DNA of 7,337 nucleotides from an uncultured Lachnospiraceae bacterium (GTDB lineage Bacteria; Bacillota; Clostridia; Lachnospirales; Lachnospiraceae), in NCBI GenBank assembly GCA_947305345.1, contig CAMZDH010000026.1, positions 1 to 7,337 on the forward strand. The letters are read 5' to 3'. The position numbers and the translations under genes were made by a program. This document shows positions 1-6,736 of the stretch, in pieces. Each line of letters starts with the position of its first letter. The first letter of the stretch is position 1. The notes beneath the pieces were generated by a model. That model ran no database searches, was not told where the DNA came from, and was given only the letters and a program-made list of their open reading frames with translations.

Positions 1-197
1 CCCGCGGACAACATAAACCGGTCACGGTTGGCCCAGTAAGGATTCTTCGGATTGTGCCGCATTTCGTTCGCGAACAGGTCGTAAGCGATCGGCGCCGAGC
101 CTAAGGGCATTCCCGGATGACCGGAGTTGGCTTTCTGAACTTCATCCGCCGCAAGTACGCGGATGGCGTTGACCAGCGTAGTGACAGAATTTTTCAT
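1..197 (-). CDS. tkt: Transketolase, N-terminal part (cut by the window edge)
   Basis: The first 65 codons of a transketolase, the thiamine-diphosphate enzyme that moves two-carbon ketol units between sugar phosphates in the non-oxidative pentose phosphate pathway in the cytoplasm. The translation begins [20 protein letters not shown] and carries the family hallmark [18 protein letters not shown] (residues 25-42). His27 there is the conserved active-site histidine near the cofactor. It continues with the typical [21 protein letters not shown] block (residues 46-66), where the window ends. The ATG start is supported by an AAGAGG ribosome site 7 nt upstream and by matching the usual start of the family. 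It has its own promoter and lies after a terminator, so it is probably a separate transcription unit from the genes to its right. The C-terminal pyrimidine-binding and transketolase-C domains are outside the window, so intactness cannot be judged. Confidence 0.95.
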   Translation of the reverse strand, partial: MKNSVTTLVNAIRVLAADEVQKANSGHPGMPLGSAPIAYDLFANEMRHNPKNPYWANRDRFMLSA

Positions 198-204
198 GTA
201 GATA

Positions 205-210
205 CCTCTT
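205..210 (-). promoter_or_regulatory. Ribosome binding site of tkt
   Basis: AAGAGG on the minus strand, 7 nt before the ATG at 195-197. It is a good Shine-Dalgarno match at near-ideal spacing and fixes the tkt start. Confidence 0.8.
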
Positions 211-235
211 TTCGGTAAAAGTAGCTTCTTTTGTT

Positions 236-264
236 ATTGTATCAAAAACGCATTGTATTTTCAA
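236..264 (-). promoter_or_regulatory. Sigma-A type promoter for tkt
   Basis: On the minus strand a -35 box TTGAAA (259-264) and a -10 box TACAAT (236-241) are separated by exactly 17 nt, each box one base off the consensus of vegetative sigma factors. The expected start of transcription is near 229, giving a leader of about 30 nt before the tkt ATG. The region is AT-rich compared with its coding surroundings. The -35 box and spacer lie inside the hairpin that seems to terminate the upstream gene. This is a sequence-match prediction only. Confidence 0.75.
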
Positions 265-267
265 TGC
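244..267 (-). terminator. Small Rho-independent terminator after the DUF5711 gene
   Basis: On the minus strand a perfect 6-bp inverted repeat, GCATTG (262-267) and CAATGC (250-255), encloses the loop AAAATA and is followed by G and five T (244-248). It starts 7 nt after the TAG stop of the DUF5711-type gene. The stem has only three G-C pairs and the T run is short, so it may be a weak or partial terminator, letting some transcription through into tkt. Confidence 0.6.
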
Positions 268-274
268 CTTTGGC

Positions 275-1669
275 CTATTTCAATGTAATTTTTTCATAGC
301 CGCCGCCCGTGTTGAGGAAGAGCGAACGGTTGCCCGCGAACGCGATGCTGACAGGCTCATAAGTCAGCGCGCCTTCGTACCGCTCGACGCCCGACGCGTT
401 GAAATAGACGATCTCCTCGTTTTTCTGAAAGAGAATGCGTTTCCCGTCCGCGATCAGCGTCTCATAGTCCGTCGGACAGTTGAACCGCTCCTGGACGTCG
501 CCTTCCGCCCCGTAGAAGGTGCAGACCCCGCGGTCCGCTTCCTCCGTGACGAGCGTCAGCCCGCTCCCGGTAAAGACGAGGGAACGCACGTCGCCGGAAA
601 GCGTGACGCTCTTCCGGTTCACATTGCCTTTGACGAAATCGGTCAGGAATACCGCCTGGTTCGTGCCGACCGCGATCGCGTGGCGGTCGTCGATGAAGTC
701 ACAGTCCGCGAGGTACGTGCCGGACGCGTAAAAATCTTCATATGCCGTGACGATATAGGAGCGGTCGGCCTTGCCGTTCTCGAAGTCGTAGACGACGAGC
801 CGGCTCTCGCCGATGCCGTTTGCGATCGAATAATAGACAACGAGGAGTTTATTGCCGTCGGGTGACAGCGCGATGCTGACCGGATATCCGCTCGCGTCGA
901 GGATCGTCTTCACTTCGACATTGATGCGGCTGCCGTAGCGGTCGAAATACGAGACGTACGCGGTATCCGACGACTCCGTGCAGACCGCGACGACGCCGGC
1001 CGCGGAAACGTCGAGGGAACGGATCTTCCGGGAAACGCGGACCGTGCTCAGCATGCCGCTTTCGCTGAAAACGAAGAACTCATAGCCGCCGCGGCCGGTC
1101 AATGCGAAATACGCGCCTTCCGTCGCGAAGACCGGGTCGGAAACGCCGACCGCCGCCGTCCACTGCACGCCCCCTTTCCGGACGAACGTCACCGCGTCGG
1201 TGCTGATGATGAGGTTCCCGTCCCGGAACTTAAAGACCGACGCGCCCGAAGCCGAGCCGAGCGTGAAAGATTCATCGACGGAATAGGTGGTATAACGGTA
1301 GTTGGTAAAATATAATGCCGCTGCGGCGGCGACGGCCGATAGCAGCGAAAGCAGCATGAGGATCCAGCGGAGCCGGTCGCGGTTCCGCTCCTTTGCCCGA
1401 AGCTGGGAAGCCGGACTCTTTGCCGCCTCCTCCGCCTCGCGGGTGCGCTCCCTTAAGTAGTTCAGCTGACCGGTATGATCCGAAGGCATCTCCTCCGGAT
1501 CTTCGGCGCGCTCGTCGTCCGCCCGGCCGGGATCCTCCGGATCGTCTTCGATCAGATCCTCCCGCCCGTCTTCCTCGCGCACGAACTCCTCGATGCCGTA
1601 GGGATCGTCCTTCAGGGGCTCCGGGTCGCTGATATGCTCTTTTCCGCTGGTCTTATAATCCCTGATCAC
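275..1669 (-). CDS. DUF5711-type single-pass membrane protein with predicted beta-propeller
   Basis: A 464-residue protein of unknown function. It has three parts: a very acidic, disordered-looking N-terminal region (about 12-80, with runs such as EDDPEDPGRADDERAEDPEE), a basic stretch (91-101, RAKERNRDRLR), and one membrane helix (about 102-121, WILMLLSLLSAVAAAAALYF). About 340 residues of short beta-rich repeats follow, including GNLIISTDAVTFV, a SLDVSAAGVVAV strand and SGYPVSIALSPDGNKLLVVY. This layout and these repeats match my memory of the DUF5711 family of Clostridia. By the positive-inside rule, the acidic tail and basic stretch are cytoplasmic and the propeller faces outside. The start is GTG with TAAGG 9 nt upstream; the TAA of that site is the stop of the GH2-like gene, only 11 nt before this start, so the two are probably coupled. 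No catalytic motif is seen. Scaffolding, sensing or envelope assembly are guesses. Confidence 0.85.
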   Translation of the reverse strand: MIRDYKTSGKEHISDPEPLKDDPYGIEEFVREEDGREDLIEDDPEDPGRADDERAEDPEEMPSDHTGQLNYLRERTREAEEAAKSPASQLRAKERNRDRLRWILMLLSLLSAVAAAAALYFTNYRYTTYSVDESFTLGSASGASVFKFRDGNLIISTDAVTFVRKGGVQWTAAVGVSDPVFATEGAYFALTGRGGYEFFVFSESGMLSTVRVSRKIRSLDVSAAGVVAVCTESSDTAYVSYFDRYGSRINVEVKTILDASGYPVSIALSPDGNKLLVVYYSIANGIGESRLVVYDFENGKADRSYIVTAYEDFYASGTYLADCDFIDDRHAIAVGTNQAVFLTDFVKGNVNRKSVTLSGDVRSLVFTGSGLTLVTEEADRGVCTFYGAEGDVQERFNCPTDYETLIADGKRILFQKNEEIVYFNASGVERYEGALTYEPVSIAFAGNRSLFLNTGGGYEKITLK

Positions 1670-1678
1670 TGCATTCTG

Positions 1679-1683
1679 CCTTA
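1679..1683 (-). promoter_or_regulatory. Ribosome binding site of the DUF5711-type gene, overlapping a stop codon
   Basis: TAAGG on the minus strand, ending 9 nt before the GTG start at 1667-1669. The TAA (1681-1683) is also the stop codon of the GH2-like gene. No in-frame ATG lies close by: the ATG at 1672-1674 is out of frame and hits a stop two codons later. The GTG is therefore the best start. Confidence 0.6.
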
Positions 1684-4353
1684 CTGAAGCGTTCCGAGGA
1701 TCTCCTGAAGCCGCTGCGGAAGCACCTCCTCCGCCGGCGAGAAGTCGGGAGAACCCATGTATTCATAAATCTCCGACAAGAGCGCGTTCGCTTCCGGAAG
1801 CTCCGCCTTCGCTTCAAGGCCGAGCGCGGAAACGAGAACGCTGCCGGACAGCACCCGGATCTCAAAGAGCGGCGACGTGAACGGGCCGTCGAACGGGTGC
1901 CTTAAGATCGTGATCATGCCTTCGAGCCCTTCGGGAAGGAGAAACCCCTTCGTCCGCGCAAGTTCCTGCCAGCGGACGCCGGAATGCGCCTCCGCGCCGA
2001 GACCCTTGAAGATCTCATGCTCCTTCCGGATGCTCCAGTTCACGTCCTTCCGAATGCCGGCGTCCGGCACCGCGACGAGGACATTTCCGCCTTTCTTCAA
2101 GAACTCGACCGCCCGCTCGTTCCACGTATTCACGCGGAGCACGTTTTCCGGACAGACCGGAATGCGGACCGGATAGACGTACCATAAGTACCGGTTCACG
2201 ATCTTCCCGAAGGAGACCGCCATCGTGACCTGACGGTATTTCCACGGTATGCGGACTTTTCCGAAATCGATCGTCACCCTGCCAAACACACGGCGTTCGC
2301 CGGGGGATAACGGCGCCTCTGCTTCGCTTTCCGGAAGCGCGGGCTCAAACGTCACGGCTTCATCAAAAACTTCCGTGCCGCCGTCTTCATCCGATGCCGA
2401 AAGCCGGACGGAAAACGCGCCGGCAGCGGCTTCGTTTCCGACGTTGAACGCGACGGCCGGTACCTTCAGCACTTCGCCGGCGCTGAAGTTCACCCGGTCC
2501 GTCAAAAGCATCGGGAGGACGGTCCTTAAGCCCTGTAAAAAGGCCTTTGGCTCCGCGCCCTCAAAGCGCTTCACGATCGGATGCGCGTAGGCGAGCCCGC
2601 CGGGATGCTTCCCGTGGCCGGGATCGTCCTGAAAGCCGTCCGAAACGAGGCCGGAAAGCGTGCTGTCGGAAAGCAGGCGGAGCATCTTCCGCTCCACCCG
2701 CTCCTTTAAGGAGCTGCCGCTCAGCCTTACGTACTGCGGCCAGCGCCCGAGGCGGTTCTGTTTTTTCGCAAGGTCCATGGCCCGCTCGATCTGAACCGGC
2801 ATCAGCATGCCGGAAAAGAGGTCGAGCTCGGTGAAATCCGGCAGCATTTCGTCGCCGGACGTCTCTCCCGCAAGCACCGGAAGATCCCCGGACAACAGCG
2901 GATTGACCGAAACGGATTCCCATTCGGACAAAAACCGGAAATCCGCGTCTCCTGTAAGCAGGTCCCTGCCCGCGGTATAAAGGCACTGCGGAGCGAGGTG
3001 CGAAGCCAGGCCGTAAAAGGCCGTCAGCATGGAACTTTCCTCTTCCTCCGTGTCGAGATGCCCCGCGAACGAGACCGCGAACAGCGAAGGATGCCGGCCG
3101 AACGAGCGGAGCACGCTCTTCAGCTCCTCTTCGTAATAATGCCGGCCGGTCTCCGTCAGGTACTGCTCTTTGCCTTCGCCGCGGGAAAGCTCCGCAAAGA
3201 GGAGCATGCCCGTCTCATCCGCCGCGTCAAAAGCCGCATGCGGCGGAAAATGCGTTTTGAAATAAACGAAATTCAGCCCGTACGCGCGGTACAGGGCGAA
3301 CAGATTCTTCCAGTAGCCGGCGTCCATCGGCGCGTACGAGGTCTCCGGATGCGCCCCGTGGTGCGTTTCGCCGAGCGGAACGAATTTCCGCCCGTTGAGA
3401 TAAAAGCCGCTGCCGTCCGAAGAAAGCGTGCGGAAGCCGAGACGGGCCGTCTTTTCGCTCTCGATGAACGAGGAACCGATCTTGACCGACATCGCGACCG
3501 TGAGGTCGTAGAGCGCGCCGGGACTGCCGACGTCCCATGTATTAAAGTCCGCCGCGGGCTCGAGGTCCGTGAACCGGTACTCCTTCAGCCCTATTTCAAG
3601 GTCGAGCTTCTGCTCGAAATCGTTGGAAAGCGCCTTGGAAGAAACGCGGAGCGTCACGGTCTCCTGATGCTCCGACTCGATCTCCGCAGCCACCGTGATC
3701 TTTCCGCCCTCGATAAAAGCGCGGATCCTATACGGGAAGAACGTCTCTTCTTCGCGGATCCTGATAAAGCCGAGGAGCCCGTTCCAGTTCGTTTCGCTGT
3801 CGTCGGAAGCGATCGCCGAGCTCCTGATCTCTTCGGACGGGAGCCCAAGATAACTGTTGTCCGAGACGATCGTCAGCATGTGGCTGCCGTCCAGCCGCCC
3901 CGTCACTTCGAAAACCGCTTCCGAAGGCAGGGCGTGGAATTCATACGGCGGCACTTCGACGCCGTCGATCAGAAGATCCAGACACCTGGCGCGCTCGACT
4001 TCAAAGAAGTACCGTTTGCCGAGATGCTCTTCAAACGTCAGCATCCGGGAAATGCGGACCGCGCCCTCATAGACGTATTTCCTCGTATAACGGGTCAGGA
4101 TTGGCTCGGCCGGTGCCGGCATCGCACTTTCCCGCTCGAAAAGGAGACCTTCGCTCCTTAAGAACCGCTCCTGCGCGTCCTCCGGCGCCTGTCCGCTGAC
4201 AGTCTTGTCGACGTCCTCCGTCCCATAATCGGGGTGTCCGATGTTGTTCTCTTCGAGCGTCCCGGGAAGCCTTAAGGTATGCAGGATCCCGTCGTCTGCC
4301 AGGATCTGCCAGACGCCGCCGAGCGGATGGATTTTACTCAAAGAAGAACGCAA
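1681..4353 (-). CDS. GH2-type glycoside hydrolase with altered catalytic motif
   Basis: An 890-residue protein built like a family 2 beta-glycosidase, with no signal peptide, so predicted cytoplasmic. About 8-200 is the sugar-binding jelly roll (GGVWQILADDG, LPGTLEENNIG, TNWNGLLGFIRI); about 205-310 is an Ig-like domain; about 315-590 is the TIM barrel (FYLNGRKFVPLGETHHGAHP, then YGLNFVYFKTHFPPHAAFDAADE). The C-terminal 300 residues hold another beta domain and a segment (FLKKGGNVLVAV) like the amidotransferase-like tail of some large GH2 proteins. The probable nucleophile is Glu497 in PVLAGETSGD, but the usual acid/base Asn-Glu (as in HPSxxxxSLGNE) is Gly431-His432 in HPSLFAVSFAGHLD, and the barrel's usual Arg is Tyr364. 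Activity is thus uncertain: it could be a diverged hydrolase, lyase or phosphorylase-like enzyme, or a binding-only protein. The TTG start is chosen because AAGGGGG lies 5 nt upstream; the gene begins 10 nt after the binding-protein gene, suggesting one operon. Confidence 0.85.
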   Translation of the reverse strand: MRSSLSKIHPLGGVWQILADDGILHTLRLPGTLEENNIGHPDYGTEDVDKTVSGQAPEDAQERFLRSEGLLFERESAMPAPAEPILTRYTRKYVYEGAVRISRMLTFEEHLGKRYFFEVERARCLDLLIDGVEVPPYEFHALPSEAVFEVTGRLDGSHMLTIVSDNSYLGLPSEEIRSSAIASDDSETNWNGLLGFIRIREEETFFPYRIRAFIEGGKITVAAEIESEHQETVTLRVSSKALSNDFEQKLDLEIGLKEYRFTDLEPAADFNTWDVGSPGALYDLTVAMSVKIGSSFIESEKTARLGFRTLSSDGSGFYLNGRKFVPLGETHHGAHPETSYAPMDAGYWKNLFALYRAYGLNFVYFKTHFPPHAAFDAADETGMLLFAELSRGEGKEQYLTETGRHYYEEELKSVLRSFGRHPSLFAVSFAGHLDTEEEESSMLTAFYGLASHLAPQCLYTAGRDLLTGDADFRFLSEWESVSVNPLLSGDLPVLAGETSGDEMLPDFTELDLFSGMLMPVQIERAMDLAKKQNRLGRWPQYVRLSGSSLKERVERKMLRLLSDSTLSGLVSDGFQDDPGHGKHPGGLAYAHPIVKRFEGAEPKAFLQGLRTVLPMLLTDRVNFSAGEVLKVPAVAFNVGNEAAAGAFSVRLSASDEDGGTEVFDEAVTFEPALPESEAEAPLSPGERRVFGRVTIDFGKVRIPWKYRQVTMAVSFGKIVNRYLWYVYPVRIPVCPENVLRVNTWNERAVEFLKKGGNVLVAVPDAGIRKDVNWSIRKEHEIFKGLGAEAHSGVRWQELARTKGFLLPEGLEGMITILRHPFDGPFTSPLFEIRVLSGSVLVSALGLEAKAELPEANALLSEIYEYMGSPDFSPAEEVLPQRLQEILGTLQ

Positions 4354-4358
4354 GCTTT

Positions 4359-4365
4359 CCCCCTT
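4359..4365 (-). promoter_or_regulatory. Ribosome binding site that fixes the TTG start of the GH2-like gene
   Basis: AAGGGGG on the minus strand, 5 nt before the TTG at 4351-4353. It overlaps the TAA stop (4364-4366) of the binding-protein gene. A second in-frame TTG at codon 5 would be 17 nt from this site and is less likely, and the first in-frame ATG is far inside the conserved domain, near residue 78. Confidence 0.65.
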
Positions 4366-5170
4366 ATTTCGTCAGGTCCCTGCCGAAATACTTGATCGAA
4401 AGGTTGGACAGCGTGCCGTCCGCGTGCAGTTCCTGAATGGCCTTGCTGATGGCCTCGCGAAGCGCCTTGGTCTCCTCGCCCTTCCGGAGCGGGATCACGA
4501 CGTTCGACGCGTCTTCAGAGGTCGCGACGACCTTTAACGGCGCTTCCGGATGGACCGCCATGTAATCCATGAACGACACTTCCGCATTGAGCGTCGCGTC
4601 GATGCGGCCGGCAAGCACCATGTTGATCGTCTCTTCCAGCGAATCGACGCCCATCACGGTCGCGCCCTTCTCCTCCGCGATCATCATGTAGGTGCTGTTG
4701 ATCGAGTTCGCGGTCTTCTTGCCGCTCAGGTCTTCAAACGAATGGATCGTATCGTTGTCCGCCTTTGTGATCACGACGGTGCGGATATAGAGGTACGGAT
4801 CGGAAAAGTCGTATTTCTGAGCACGCTCCTCCGTCCATTCGACGCCGTTGATGATCACGTCGTAGCGTCCGGTCTCGAGCCCCGCGAACAGACCGTCCCA
4901 GTCACCCTCATAGAATTCGGCTTCGACGCCGAGTTTCTTCGCGATCTCCCTGCCGACCTCCACGTCGTAGCCGACGAGTTCGTCCGCTTCGTTGTGATAG
5001 GTCCACGGCGCCCAGGCGCCTTCCATCGCGATCTTCAGCTTGCCGGCCTCACGGACGGCGGTCAGCAGATCCTTTTTCGTTTCTTCCTTCTTGCAGCCCG
5101 CCATGGAAAGCACCAATGCGCCGGCCAGTGCCAGGACTGTGAATGATCTGATCCAAAATGACTTCTTCAT
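4364..5170 (-). CDS. Polar amino-acid ABC transporter, substrate-binding lipoprotein
   Basis: A 268-residue extracytoplasmic binding protein (SBP_bac_3 family) that would deliver an amino acid to the permease and ATPase encoded just upstream. Residues 1-25 form a lipoprotein signal (MKKSFWIR, then a hydrophobic stretch) ending in SMAG before Cys26, the predicted lipid-anchored residue. The fold follows: LKIAMEGAWAPWTYHN (45-60), ELVGYDVEVGREIAKKLGV (64-82), DWDGLFAGLETGRYDVIING (90-109), then WTEERAQKYDFSDPY (112-126). Arg116 is where this family binds the ligand carboxylate. The second lobe has KKTANSINSTY and RIDATLN. The length is normal. The wording resembles cystine or similar polar amino-acid binding proteins, but ligand choice cannot be read safely. 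The ATG has a full AAGGAG ribosome site 8 nt upstream, the best in the window, fitting the usual excess of binding protein over transporter. Confidence 0.93.
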   Translation of the reverse strand: MKKSFWIRSFTVLALAGALVLSMAGCKKEETKKDLLTAVREAGKLKIAMEGAWAPWTYHNEADELVGYDVEVGREIAKKLGVEAEFYEGDWDGLFAGLETGRYDVIINGVEWTEERAQKYDFSDPYLYIRTVVITKADNDTIHSFEDLSGKKTANSINSTYMMIAEEKGATVMGVDSLEETINMVLAGRIDATLNAEVSFMDYMAVHPEAPLKVVATSEDASNVVIPLRKGEETKALREAISKAIQELHADGTLSNLSIKYFGRDLTK

Positions 5171-5178
5171 CGCTTTTT

Positions 5179-5184
5179 CTCCTT
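5179..5184 (-). promoter_or_regulatory. Strong ribosome binding site of the binding-protein gene
   Basis: AAGGAG on the minus strand, 8 nt before the ATG at 5168-5170, a full Shine-Dalgarno match in an A-rich leader that should stay unpaired. Confidence 0.8.
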
Positions 5185-5210
5185 ACTGCTCTATGACTTG
5201 AAAGTGTTTT

Positions 5211-5222
5211 GGGCTTTCGCCC
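5211..5222 (-). other. GNRA-tetraloop hairpin between ATPase and binding-protein genes
   Basis: The minus strand reads GGGCGAAAGCCC, a perfect 4-bp G/C stem closed by a GAAA tetraloop, in the only sizeable gap inside the operon (5171-5241, 71 nt). No run of T follows, so it is not a standard terminator. It could protect the 5' end of a processed binding-protein message or slow decay from the 3' end of the permease-ATPase message. That role is inference. Confidence 0.45.
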
Positions 5223-5241
5223 GGTATTTTATGCGGAATGC

Positions 5242-5982
5242 CTATTTCTGAAGGAATCCGCTTAGGAATTCCCTTGCGCGCTCGGTCTTCGGATGCTCAA
5301 AAAACGCTTCCGCGCCGCTCTCCTCCGCGATCACCGCATTGTCCATGAACAGGACACGGCTCGCAAGGCTTCGCGCGAACGCCATTTCATGCGTGACGAC
5401 GACCATCGTGCGCCCCTCTTCCGCCAGCGACCGGATGACGCTCAAGACCTCCGTGGTCAGCTCCGGGTCGAGGGCCGAGGTCGGCTCGTCAAAATAGAGG
5501 AGCTCCGGCGACGTGACGATCGCGCGGGCGATCGCGACGCGCTGCTGCTGTCCGCCGGAAAGCTGATGCGGATAATGTCCCGCCCAGTTCTTCAGACCGA
5601 CGCGGTCCAGCGCCGCCGCGGCCTTTTCGTAGGCTTCCGCCTTTTTCACGCCGCGGGCGTACCGAAGGCCCGCCGCGACGTTGTCGATCGCCGTCTTGTT
5701 CGCGAACAGATTGAAGCTCTGGAACACGAAGCCCGTCTTCATGCGGACCGCGCGGATCTCCTTCTTTTTCATTTTCGGGAGATCGTAGGTCACGCCGTCG
5801 AAACAAAGCGTCCCTTCGTCCGCGCGCTCGAGAAAATTGAGACACCTTAGCAGCGTCGTCTTGCCGCCGCCGGACGGCCCGAGCACCGCCACCACGTCTC
5901 CCTGGTCGACGGAAACGTCGATGCCGTTCAGCACCTGCATGCCGTCAAACTGTTTTTTGATGCCGCGCGCTTCCAGGATCAT
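5242..5982 (-). CDS. Polar amino-acid ABC transporter, ATP-binding protein
   Basis: A 246-residue ATPase of the polar amino-acid uptake type (GlnQ/HisP/TcyC group), which powers import on the inner face of the membrane. All the motifs are present: Walker A GPSGGGKT (35-42), Q-loop Gln88 in FVFQSFNLF, signature LSGGQQQR (141-148), Walker B LLYFDEP with Asp165 and Glu166, D-loop SALD (169-172) and switch His198 in VVVTHEM. The C-terminal FFEHPKTERAREFLSGFL is typical of amino-acid importers and the length is normal. The ATG has GGAGGT 6 nt upstream; that site overlaps the last codons and stop of the permease gene, 4 nt away, so the two are translationally coupled. Family and role are secure; which amino acid is carried depends on its partners. 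Confidence 0.96.
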   Translation of the reverse strand: MILEARGIKKQFDGMQVLNGIDVSVDQGDVVAVLGPSGGGKTTLLRCLNFLERADEGTLCFDGVTYDLPKMKKKEIRAVRMKTGFVFQSFNLFANKTAIDNVAAGLRYARGVKKAEAYEKAAAALDRVGLKNWAGHYPHQLSGGQQQRVAIARAIVTSPELLYFDEPTSALDPELTTEVLSVIRSLAEEGRTMVVVTHEMAFARSLASRVLFMDNAVIAEESGAEAFFEHPKTERAREFLSGFLQK

Positions 5983-5986
5983 GGCG

Positions 5987-6733
5987 TTACCTCCGGAGCA
6001 GGTTGGAAAACCGGATCTTTTCCCTGACGGCCGCGTTTTCCGGCGTCACGCCGGGGATCGTCTTCGTCTGCCGCCGGGAGACGTCGATCTTCTTTTCGAC
6101 GAAGCGCTGCAGAAACGTCAGTACCGTGCAGAACAGAAGGTAGACCAACGCGAGTTCAATGTATAACGCCAGCGCTTCGTAGGTCCGCGCCACGATCCGT
6201 TGCGTCGTATAAAACATTTCCGCGACCGCGATGCTTGCGGTCAGAGACATGTCCTTCACCATGCCGATGAGGGAATTGGAAAGCGCCGGGAACGCAGTTT
6301 TGAACGCCTGCGGCAGCACGATGTGCCACATGACGCTGATGTAACTCATGCCGCTGCAGTAGCCTGCCTCGATCTGCCCTTTCGGCACGGATTCGAGCGC
6401 GCCGCGGAAGGTCTCCGCGCAGTAGGCGCCTTCGTTGAGACTGAAAACCAATATGGCCGCCGGCACCGGAGCGATGATGACACCAATCGACGGCAGACCG
6501 AAAAAAACGATGTAAAGCTGGATCAGAAGTGGCGTACCGCGCGTGATCCAGATGTAAAAACGCGCGAACTGCTTTAAAACCTTGATATTCGCGAACTGCA
6601 CCATCGCCATGACGACCGCGATGATCATCGCGAACGTAAAGGAGACCGCGGTGAGCGGCAGCGTCATCGCAAGCCCCGGCAGAATGATCTTCGGGAACGA
6701 ATCAGCGATCAATGCAAAAATGCCGTCGTTCAT
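5987..6733 (-). CDS. Polar amino-acid ABC transporter, permease protein
   Basis: A 248-residue inner-membrane permease of the HisM/GlnP/TcyB group that forms the channel for the imported amino acid, probably as a homodimer since only one permease gene is present. About five hydrophobic segments are visible (roughly 16-46, 66-86, 88-100, 148-172 and 186-208). The start LPGLAMTLPLTAVSF and the TRGTPLLIQLYIVFFGLP block (64-81) are typical. The ATPase-docking EAA loop is complete: E122-A-G, Gly128, then IVLPQA (138-143). The C-terminus has about 35 residues after the last helix, hydrophilic and Arg/Lys-rich, somewhat longer than usual. The ATG at 6731-6733 has only a modest ribosome site, GGAGAAAGAAG, lying in the end of the upstream peptidase gene, 3 nt away. 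Confidence 0.95.
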   Translation of the reverse strand: MNDGIFALIADSFPKIILPGLAMTLPLTAVSFTFAMIIAVVMAMVQFANIKVLKQFARFYIWITRGTPLLIQLYIVFFGLPSIGVIIAPVPAAILVFSLNEGAYCAETFRGALESVPKGQIEAGYCSGMSYISVMWHIVLPQAFKTAFPALSNSLIGMVKDMSLTASIAVAEMFYTTQRIVARTYEALALYIELALVYLLFCTVLTFLQRFVEKKIDVSRRQTKTIPGVTPENAAVREKIRFSNLLRR

Positions 6734-6736
6734 GGA

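Noticed and set aside
1393..1632. Pro/Arg-rich small open frame on the plus strand
   Set aside because: It is the complement of the acidic tail of the DUF5711-type protein, and its composition follows from that.
2998..4161. A 387-codon open frame on the plus strand opposite the GH2-like gene
   Set aside because: It lies entirely within the well-supported GH2-like gene. Its product is Arg-rich and low in recognisable motifs, as expected for the antisense of a GC-rich gene, and there is no sensible ribosome site or family match.
5211..5222. Reading the GGGC-GAAA-GCCC hairpin as a transcription terminator
   Set aside because: The stem is only 4 bp and is followed by AAAACA on the minus strand, with no T run.
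5200..5241. Possible internal promoter before the binding-protein gene (TAAAAT in the gap)
   Set aside because: No acceptable -35 box is found at 16-18 nt upstream (only CCTTCA-like sequences), so the match is likely chance.
4550..5850. Plus-strand open frames opposite the binding-protein and ATPase genes
   Set aside because: His/Arg/Asp-rich antisense translations of conserved transporter genes, with no family features of their own.
5991..5998. CTCCGGAG palindrome at the permease-ATPase junction as an operator
   Set aside because: It is a short perfect palindrome formed by the CTC CGG AGG codons and the Shine-Dalgarno site; there is no loop to fold and no second copy to suggest a binding site.
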